From NCBI GenBank assembly GCA_000934455.1, contig KN883450.1:14996-40306 (forward strand): DNA of 25,311 nucleotides, read 5' to 3'. The translations under genes and the position numbers were made by a program. How positions within the stretch are numbered: position 1 is the first letter of the stretch; each line of letters begins with the position of its first letter. Shown one piece after another: positions 18,010 through 25,311 of the stretch. Below the pieces are notes generated by a model. The model ran no database searches. It was not told the DNA's origin and was given only the letters and a program-made list of their open reading frames with translations. This DNA comes from Apostichopus parvimensis. Taxonomy: Eukaryota > Echinodermata > Holothuroidea > Aspidochirotida > Stichopodidae.

Positions 18010-21000
18010 AAATGGCAATGAATTTCATTATTTATGTATTTTAGGTCCTCCTTATAGCAGGAACTCACGATTATATCAATCATTAAAACAGATGCATATA
18101 CATAGTTAGATGTTCATGATGTTCCTGAGGCGTTGTGCGTTGCTACAAAACAAAAAATAAAAGCGGAAAAAAAGAAGAAAAGGTAACAAGTCTTCCATCT
18201 GTAAAAGATGTTAATCATGTTTTGTTGTGATTGCTGCTATTTAATCCTCCATATACGTTGCATGTTGTATTCGGCCACTATTTTTGGTGTTTTCAAGTTA
18301 CATCCTAAACGAAATCGGCAATGTTGTATACAACACTCAGGCCCATACACAGAGTTATGAGTGCAAGGAGGGAGGGGGGTTGGGATGGAAAGTTATCGAT
18401 TTGTGTCCTGGGGAGGGGTCTTCTTAAGTCCGTGACCTATCTGTGATGAGTTCCAAAATATTTTTTGTTTGCTAATAACAACCCTGAGGTAGCTGGAAGA
18501 TACTTCCCTGACCTTGAAAATGTCTCTACTGCCCAAACCCTCCCCGTACGGGCCTGACACCTGTTTCTTGACTTTCATTACCACTTTTTTACTTTTTTAC
18601 ACTTCCTTACTTTTCTCACTCAATCGTCGAGTTTTCTCTCTCTCAACAAGGTGGAGGGCCATGCCCCCGCCCCCATCCCCTGCCCCGTAAACCCCGTTGT
18701 GATGGCCATGCGTGAAGCAAATATTCATTGTATAGACAAATGGCATTGCAGGCAATTCCAGTGATAAATGATCGTTTTTTCTACTTATGAAATTTTTCTT
18801 AATGGACAAAAAGAGGTTCAAATTAGAAAAAATATATTAGAAAGATATCCTCTTCAAAAGAGCTGCAAACATACAAGAAACAAAAACAAAGCCAAACAAA
18901 AGTGAAGCAAATAGGACAGAGCAGGTTGCAATATACTAGAGTTTTTGTCTCATCATGTTTCTCACACTTTAAATACGTCATTCTTGTAGAGATAAGTTTG
19001 TTCAAAGAAATTTGATTAAGTAAAAATCAAAAAAATAAAATTGGATGATAGTCACAAACATAATATTCTAAATCTATATCAGACTGGGCAAAGAGTGAAA
19101 AAAATGATTAAACATGGGATAATTCATGAGGAAATTTAACTGGAATGATGACTCTCCCTTTGTCGCTCTGAGGCAACTAAATATAATTGATGCTTTCTAG
19201 AGCATCCTTCAAGCAGGGAGGTTTGACTTAATTAGAATGATAAACTACTGTCACTCTTCTTCAAACAATATGTACTTGAAAACTCTCATATAATCCACAG
19301 GAAGAACAGCCTCTTTGGAGTTTGGTAAACCTCAATAAAAACCATGCAGAAGTTTCCCTATAGAATTCCCACTTGAACTGCTTTCCACAAACAGTAGGAT
19401 TATCTGTATAGTGCTTTAATGTGCAACTTGATACCGCCAAAAGTTCAATCTTTATTGTAAATTACTAATAAAATGGCTGATTGTCATGTATCCAACGGGT
19501 TTGTCCTTAAGACTTACACAGAACACCATAACAGCAAAAGTTACCACAGGAAGCAGACTATGTTCGGTTATATGTTTTTTCTATGAGAAGTTATCTTGAA
19601 CACAATTTCCAGAACCAAGAAACACGCCTTCTTATTTGTTATTTTATGAAGTAATGAGGTGATAAAGAATTTCGAGCCTCACATCGCGTCAACTTGAAAT
19701 GAAAAATATATGGATTTCCACCGAACGAATGGCAGTGTAAAGTCAATGGCCTGTCTTTGCTTAAACGTGTAGCAGCCGACGAAATTTTCTCTCATGATAT
19801 GTTAGAATGAAAGACAGGACTATTGTCGGCAACAAGTTAACTGCCAAGAAAATTGTCTAGACATGTCTTCTGGGGTCTTCTGTTAACTTCATAGATACTC
19901 CCTCCGTTGGTGGTCAGAGATGAGACTGTCAGTACAACCAAATATGGGCAAAATGAAAGTTGAAAGCAATATTATGAGTAGTGAATGCCACACTGTAAGT
20001 CATATATAAAATCAATTATCATCTTGAAAAGGTTTATGTTTAAGCTCCACTACAAAGATAATTAACATTCACCGTATTGGTTGAGTGTAGACTGTTAGTG
20101 TACAACTGAACTATGCTTAGGCATTGAGTTAATTGTATGATCTTTAATTGTGACACCTACATGTTTATGGGCTCAACTTTTTCTTATTGGAGATTGCATG
20201 TCATAATTTTGGCGTTATATATCATACATTTTACTACAAAAACTAATTTTTAACCATATGAGCCAATACAACATATGTGACATATTGATTAAATTAAATA
20301 TCAGACATTTATCAAATTAGAGTAAGCTAGGATACAACGGAAGTTTGATGCCTTTTGGTGCTCTATTGATGTAATTGTGCATGGTCTGACTGTTTAATGC
20401 CCATCAAACATTAATTGTCCTGAATCAGGATCAATGGGTGTTCAAAACACCCTCTGTACGACCAAATGCAAAAACAAATAATGCTAGCTAACCATTATTA
20501 TAGTAAAATGTACTATTATACATCATTTTGAATCAAGAGACTTAAAAATTGCCTTATTTTGCCAAAGAAAAGGGGTCCTCCCCCAGGTTTCAGAAATATA
20601 CCCCCACCAATGCACGCACAAACACATTTAGCAATTTTCCTCAAGGGGCCTAACAGAAAAATGGTACCAAAACTCAGTTGATACATTATCTCTCTTATCT
20701 TGTCGAAGTTCCTGTCCAACCAGCGAAGTAGTAATAATTCACACTTTCTAAACAGAAAAGTTCCCTGTGGTTACAATATCAAACTATCCAACACTTATTT
20801 GAAAAACAACACAATAGGTGATGTCTAGCTGTGGAATGTGGTTTTAATTATTTACTCATCATTTGTTTGAACAAATAAACTGTGTCTGCTTCAGTGAAAC
20901 AGGTCCAGGAAAATATTTTGGGGGGGGATGTAGACCAAATGAAGACAATTGTCTGGCTATATGCCACTTAAGAACCAGAGGTGGAATCTTTGCAAGTAAA

Positions 21001-21265
21001 AATAGGAAAAGAAACATTTACAGATAAACGTATTAATGGGGAGTACACCTGCAAAGATTAACAGTACACTTTTTCGTTTCTCACCTACCTTCATGACCTT
21101 TCTGTATGCTTTATACCTATGTGGAAATAGTTATACTCAAACACAGCAGTGTTGACTATTCTGCCATGCACTATCAGTTATTTGCATGGGTACAAATAAC
21201 AGATATGATGCCATTTATTATTGGCACTAACTACAGAAAAGTATTAATGTTTTAGATATGTTTAC
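18010..21265. other. Gene-poor AT-rich stretch
   Basis: No domain-bearing frame or consistent exon set is visible on either strand. It contains G- and C-rich patches (18366-18378, 18655-18690), a GGGTGTT/AACACCC hairpin near 20436-20452, and a G8 run near 20922. Later exons of the integrase gene could lie here, but I found no continuation of its catalytic domain. Confidence 0.4.
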
Positions 21266-21420
21266 CTCATCATCACATCAGTAATGAAATTAGAACTTGA
21301 TGCAGTCTTGTCAGGCACTGCCTTAGTCTCAGGCCACTTTGAATGTAAGTCAGACAGTGTTATTATGTACAGTCGCTTGGCAGCTGTCACTGGCAGAAGA
21401 CCATTAAGATCAACACCAAC
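21266..21420 (-). pseudogene. Integrase core fragment, exon 3 of broken Ginger/gypsy-type integrase gene
   Basis: The acceptor CTTTCTTAACAG|GTT and donor GATGAG|GTAAAC bound 155 bases, phase 0 in. The peptide reads VGVDLNGLLPVTAAKRLYII, then TLSDLHSKWPETKAVPDKTA. This is the start of a DDE integrase core: the first catalytic aspartate is in GVDL, followed by the Y+.TLSD..SKWPE strand. The rest of the core, with the second D and the E, was not found. Introns inside an integrase suggest a Ginger-like DNA transposon or a former host-acquired integrase gene. Confidence 0.7.
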
Positions 21421-22084
21421 CTGTTAAGAAAGAAGACAGCAATTAGGTGCTAATTTCAAAAACATTTACAAGTTGCAGGCTTTGCCTTGACTGTTGTTCT
21501 ATTCCATTGCTTCATTCTGTACACAGATCTAGATAAAAATAGTGGGATATCTGATCGAAACAGGGTGTTGGTGGATTAAGGCTAATTATTTTTAACTTGC
21601 ATACATGAAAATGTAACTTAAACCATTCTGTATCATATATTTACAATCGCTTAAACCACTAAACCAGAAAAGTGTTACGTCCCCTTTTTCCAACTTATAT
21701 GCCTATATTGATGGTTGCTCTGCAGTTATGCCAAAGTGTGGCTTAAAGGTATACTGTATTGGCCCTAAATATGCCAGATTTTCACTTTGGTCAAAATTCT
21801 TAAAGTATGTTTATTACTACCCTGGAGGAAATTTACCTCACTGGGACATTCAAACAGCTAGTGTCATCATTTCGAATGTCTGGCACAAATTAAAGGGTTA
21901 TTACCCCCACGAAAGTACTTTTTGAAAACTTCTAACAATTAAAGTGGCCAAACTTTAGGGCCTATACAGACTACCTTTAAACTTGTAAATTTTTAATTTG
22001 TCCAGATAGAGTGACTTTAAATAAAGTAAACCTTCACTGCATGCTGCGGAAAACCTGTACAATTAGAACAGCTTGAGAATTTAC

Positions 22085-22254
22085 CAGTTTCCATAATCCA
22101 GTTACAGGAATGCTATGGAGACTTGTTCGTAGGTCTACGGGACAATGACGCTTTGACATCCTGTTGAACATACGTTGTTACATCAACGTTGATAGTTTTC
22201 CAACATAATCTAGACATATTCTGTTGTCTGGTTTATCTATGCCAAGATGAGCAC
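22085..22254 (-). pseudogene. Integrase zinc-binding and linker region, exon 2
   Basis: From an acceptor CTTTAAAG|GT to a donor AACTG|GTAAAT, phase 1 in and phase 0 out. It begins GAHLGIDKPDNRICLDYVGK, the H-containing first half of an HHCC zinc-binding module, and ends CPVDLRTSLHSIPVTGLWKL, which leads directly into the core in exon 3. In between, the best matching segment (DVTTYVQQ, then CQ) lies in other frames, and the nominal frame has a TAA, so the exon carries compensating indels. It is not an intact coding exon. Confidence 0.65.
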
Positions 22255-22304
22255 CTTTAAAGAGACAAGAAAATTCATGATCAAGGAGATATCATGTATT
22301 TCTG

Positions 22305-22333
22305 CCCCCCCCCCCCCCCCCCCAAAAAAAAAC
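22305..22333 (+). repeat. C19 homopolymer followed by A9
   Basis: An uninterrupted C run at 22305-22323 adjoins an A run. It lies in the integrase intron and may be a sequencing or assembly weak point. Confidence 0.9.
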
Positions 22334-23043
22334 ACAATTATATGGGCTGCAGAATTGGTAATTCTAGCTAAAGTGCCACTAAAATTGAATTACAACTCTA
22401 TATCAGTGTTTGAAATGGAATAATCCCATTATTGTACATATTGCATGGCCACTATTGGGGTATACTGAGATGTTTATGAAATTTTCTTCTGCAGTGAGGT
22501 TTGGCATGTAGTGAATATGGCACACCTAAAAAAATACTATCAGGCCTTCAATATCTTACCAGCCAAACTTAATGAACGTGAATTTGTTACGTACAGTATT
22601 AGTGCCACTTTCCTCTAGTCCATTAGTTGCATGTTATATTGTCCCATGCATGCAGACCCGACTATCTCTGTAGCTATAGTGATATGATTTGGTTATGCTT
22701 GTAAACGTCTATGATAGGCAGAGCGATAACAGGTGGAAAGATATTTTTCACAAAAATTTGTTATGACAATTGGGTAAACAAAACAAAAAGAACTAGGCCC
22801 TAGTAACTTTGTTCATACAGTAACAATTTTACTCAAGCATACAACTGATTATAATGTTGCATAAGCAATTGCTTGACTTTTGCGAATGGGTTTTGACAAC
22901 TAACCAAACGTGGTAAAAGAATATCATGATTTGTGCACCAATCAGGCCTAGAGGCCTGGTTATATTTTAACTGTGGAAAGGCCGTTCGCCATTTAACAAC
23001 CACAGGCATAAGTGTATCCTATACTGTAAGTTACATACATTAC

Positions 23044-23272
23044 CTTAGATGCCACTAGTATGAGCTGCCTCGAGCTGCCTCGAGTTGAGAAGCCCTAGAT
23101 AGCAAAACTTTCCTTCAATTTCGGTACACAAGAGTTCTATTTGCACTAGTCTGAAAAACTGACTTTGTCTCCGTAAGATCCTTCTCTGTTTTATGTTTGT
23201 GAAACCACTTGGATAGCTCTCATCTCTTAGAATATCGGCAATTTGTCTGACGTCTTCTGCTAACTTTTCCAT
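23044..23272 (-). pseudogene. N-terminal exon of broken integrase gene, exon 1
   Basis: An ATG at 23272 opens MEKLAEDVRQIADILRDESY, continuing PSGFTNIKQRRILRRQSQFF. The YP.GF....+RR.+RR....F pattern is typical of the region ahead of the zinc module in gypsy/Ginger-type integrases. The exon ends QLEAAHTSGI-stop with donor CTAAG|GTAATG and leaves one base. Joined to exon 2 this gives HTSGI, stop, GAHLGIDK, so a single TAA sits at the junction in an otherwise aligned frame. A 10-bp tandem duplication (CTCGAGGCAG twice) lies at about 23065-23087. Confidence 0.6.
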
Positions 23273-23409
23273 TTTAGTTGCCGCACGGCACGATCTACCG
23301 ACTTACTGCTAAATATACGGAAGCCGAAATGTGACAAATTTGCTAATAATACGGATACTGCCAGAGTCCAGTACTAATTAAATTTTTGTTTCTTTATAAC
23401 GTACCTGCT

Positions 23410-23640
23410 ATAGGGCGGACATTGTGTTCAGGGGGACACAATTTACAGCAAAATATACAACCGTCAACTAATCCCCCCCCCCCCTTCGTTTTAACCATAG
23501 CATATACCGTCTGGGAGACAGTCTGTACCAACTGGCCTTGTACAATAGGTCCGGTGAGACCAATTGTACTGGTAAATCCAGTATAAATTGTCCTAGTGGG
23601 ACTAGGACAGTATTGACTGAATATTAGATATTTGCGACAG
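23410..23640. repeat. Second locus of the hairpin repeat family, diverged
   Basis: GGGCGGACATTGTG, GGGGACACAATTTACAGCAA and GGAGACAGTCTGTACCA echo the units at 17663-17970. A 30-base inverted repeat at 23540-23569 has the same plan (GTACAATAGGTC, CGGTGA, GACCAATTGTAC, one mismatch), and a second, GTCCTAGT-GGG-ACTAGGAC, lies at 23590-23608. A C12 run occurs at 23473-23484. The open frames that cross it are produced by the repeat. Confidence 0.7.
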
Positions 23641-23649
23641 TTTGTACTG

Positions 23650-25311
23650 CTACACCGGCACTGGCAGCCCCCTATGTGAACCAGCGGGCGAAACCAGAAT
23701 ACATACTTTAACTTCTTGTCCATACCCTTAACTACTCTCATGCCACCACAGGCTAAAACAAAAACATAAAAACCTTTCTTGATCAATTCTGTGTTATCCT
23801 TCTCTACGTTGTTTCCTCAGCTTTATCAGAGCACTTTAAGCGAATAGCTCAGCAACATCTCAAATGTCACTGGCGGATGTGTCAAAAGTTTCAAGTTAAA
23901 GCTTTTCTTAGTCGCTCAAGTTGAAAAACAAAATAAAACCAAAATCTACCACAAGCCATGGGAAACATCGCATTATGTACAAGAATATTAATGATGTAGG
24001 TCCGCATTAAAATGTGATTTGTTTTCTAGTAATGCATGTCACAATGGATATCTTTAGAAAAATTAAAGTCGTCAATGCTATTTGTTATGTTCAATTTCAC
24101 GAAAATGGCTCGACAGCACCATATCACTGGTACTTGGATTACAACTTTGAAAACTTGCCTAAAAGTCAGTACTCTAGCTAATTGGGAGCTGTATGTATAT
24201 GTTCTTGGATAGCGCCAATATATATGTGCATATCTACAAAGCCTGTTCTGCATGCTTCCAAGCAATAATGAACCGCGCGAATGTAATCAAATAGATTTAA
24301 AGGCAGACTTCAGGTAGAATTTAAATGTTGATATGTTGTAGTCCAAGAAACACAGATAGAGTTGAGTTACAGTAATGTTTCTATAGCTATTCCGATTTCG
24401 AGATATTCTTCGTTAAGATATGCTTCACCTTTGGAATGCTCCTTTAAGCTTAAATTGATAATGACGTTGGTTCCTCGGTGGAGGCCTTAAATTAATATTA
24501 ATCCGTTATTTTTATTTTGTTTTATTTCTAATACCTCAACTAAAACATGTTCTTTTAACTCTATATAAACAGCAGAGTACAATAAGATAACGTTCAACAC
24601 CATTTTTCCTTGACACAATTGTAATAGATTGTAATTATTTCAGGTCATTTGTCTTATGCTTTCCCATTGAAGTTTGTGTTGCATCTGAGGAACTGACCTA
24701 ATGGTCTGTGTATTAGGCTATATAGTCAAGTCGCTTTAGTTGATTAAATGAAGTTAAACGAAGTTTAACCTGGATTGATACCAGCATTTGTTAATGGTCT
24801 ACAACAACTCGAATGCATTTTTTGCCTGAAGTCATCCTTAAAGATTTGTATCAGTTATAACAAAGATTTTATTAGGACTTTTAATCATTAAAAGTTATTG
24901 TTACATATAAGATGCATAATATGAAATATATCTTCCACAAATAAGTCGCAGTCGGTCAAGGGTTCTGACTTGTAGCTTTACACACGGTAAAGTAACATAA
25001 ACTTGAACACAGATAATAACATAACAGGATTGTTAAATATAGGCTACACGTAAGACAAACGTATCGAACAGGCTACGTACTTGTATCCGTGGCTTGTATT
25101 CTCTCAGTAAATTTTCAAATGAGTGTTTTGCGCGGAAATGATGCTTATCATGGGTCATACAGGCGAGACGGTTACAGTGATGTCAATCAATTTAATGGTT
25201 CCCTGATATAACATCGTAAATAACGAGATATTACTAGAAGATAATTAACTGTCGAAGTTTTTCAAATAACGTGAACTATTTACAATAATTACTTACCCCA
25301 GAAATATTAAG
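23650..25311. other. No supportable gene
   Basis: The stretch is AT-rich. The open frame at 24026-24265 lacks domain patterns and splice context. No tRNA-like, rRNA or long repeat structure was noticed. Confidence 0.4.

Noticed and set aside
18393..18821. Minus-strand frames of 63 and 74 codons around C-rich patches
   Set aside because: Low-complexity composition, no domain and no splice support.
20516..20719. Minus-strand frame containing GGGIFLKPGGGPLFFG
   Set aside because: It is a product of C-rich DNA near 20570-20610, with no family resemblance.
23386..23786. Open frames on both strands, 66 and 130 codons
   Set aside because: They cross a C12 run and the diverged hairpin repeats and show no domain pattern.

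Overview
The window is eukaryotic, AT-rich and intron-rich, with GT-AG junctions throughout, invertebrate-style WSC-domain exons and a heavy load of DNA transposons. I infer a marine invertebrate, most likely a non-vertebrate deuterostome such as an echinoderm or hemichordate. This rests on overall flavour (expanded WSC genes, TAGGCCTA-rich intergenic DNA, CACTA-like and integrase-type elements), not on a marker gene.

Host gene, minus strand, about 17126 down to 1067. I reconstruct a secreted or membrane receptor-like gene: a signal-peptide exon (17066-17126), two WSC-domain exons (15815-16084 and 14932-15225), an 18-residue linker exon present twice by tandem duplication (14459-14512 and 13754-13807), a large polar tyrosine-rich tail exon (12660-13051) and a terminal exon. 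The ectodomain junctions are all phase 1, so the exons can be shuffled or duplicated without breaking frame. The tail carries an in-frame TAA (12823-12825). The terminal exon contains an ITIM-like motif and is split by a transposon. I found no convincing transmembrane exon.

Transposon, 1389-12548 (11,160 bp). It has CACTGCAAAAACTT terminal inverted repeats, GTGTTAA-type subterminal repeats and a 2-bp CA/TG target duplication. Removing the element and one duplication copy rejoins the host reading frame exactly. It carries two minus-strand units. The upstream unit is an eight-exon accessory gene (12360 to 4586) with a CIDE-N-like start and splice phases that fit at most junctions. Just downstream lies a decayed EnSpm/CACTA-like transposase (4560 to 2175) with several frameshifts and stops. 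A 245-bp block inside the element, including part of an accessory exon, is duplicated.

17.1-25.3 kb. Upstream of the host gene is an array of short hairpin-forming repeats (17663-17970), with a diverged relative at 23410-23640. A three-exon, broken integrase gene (23272 down to 21266, minus) resembles Ginger or gypsy-type integrases. The remaining stretches (18.0-21.2 kb and 23.7-25.3 kb) show no supportable gene.
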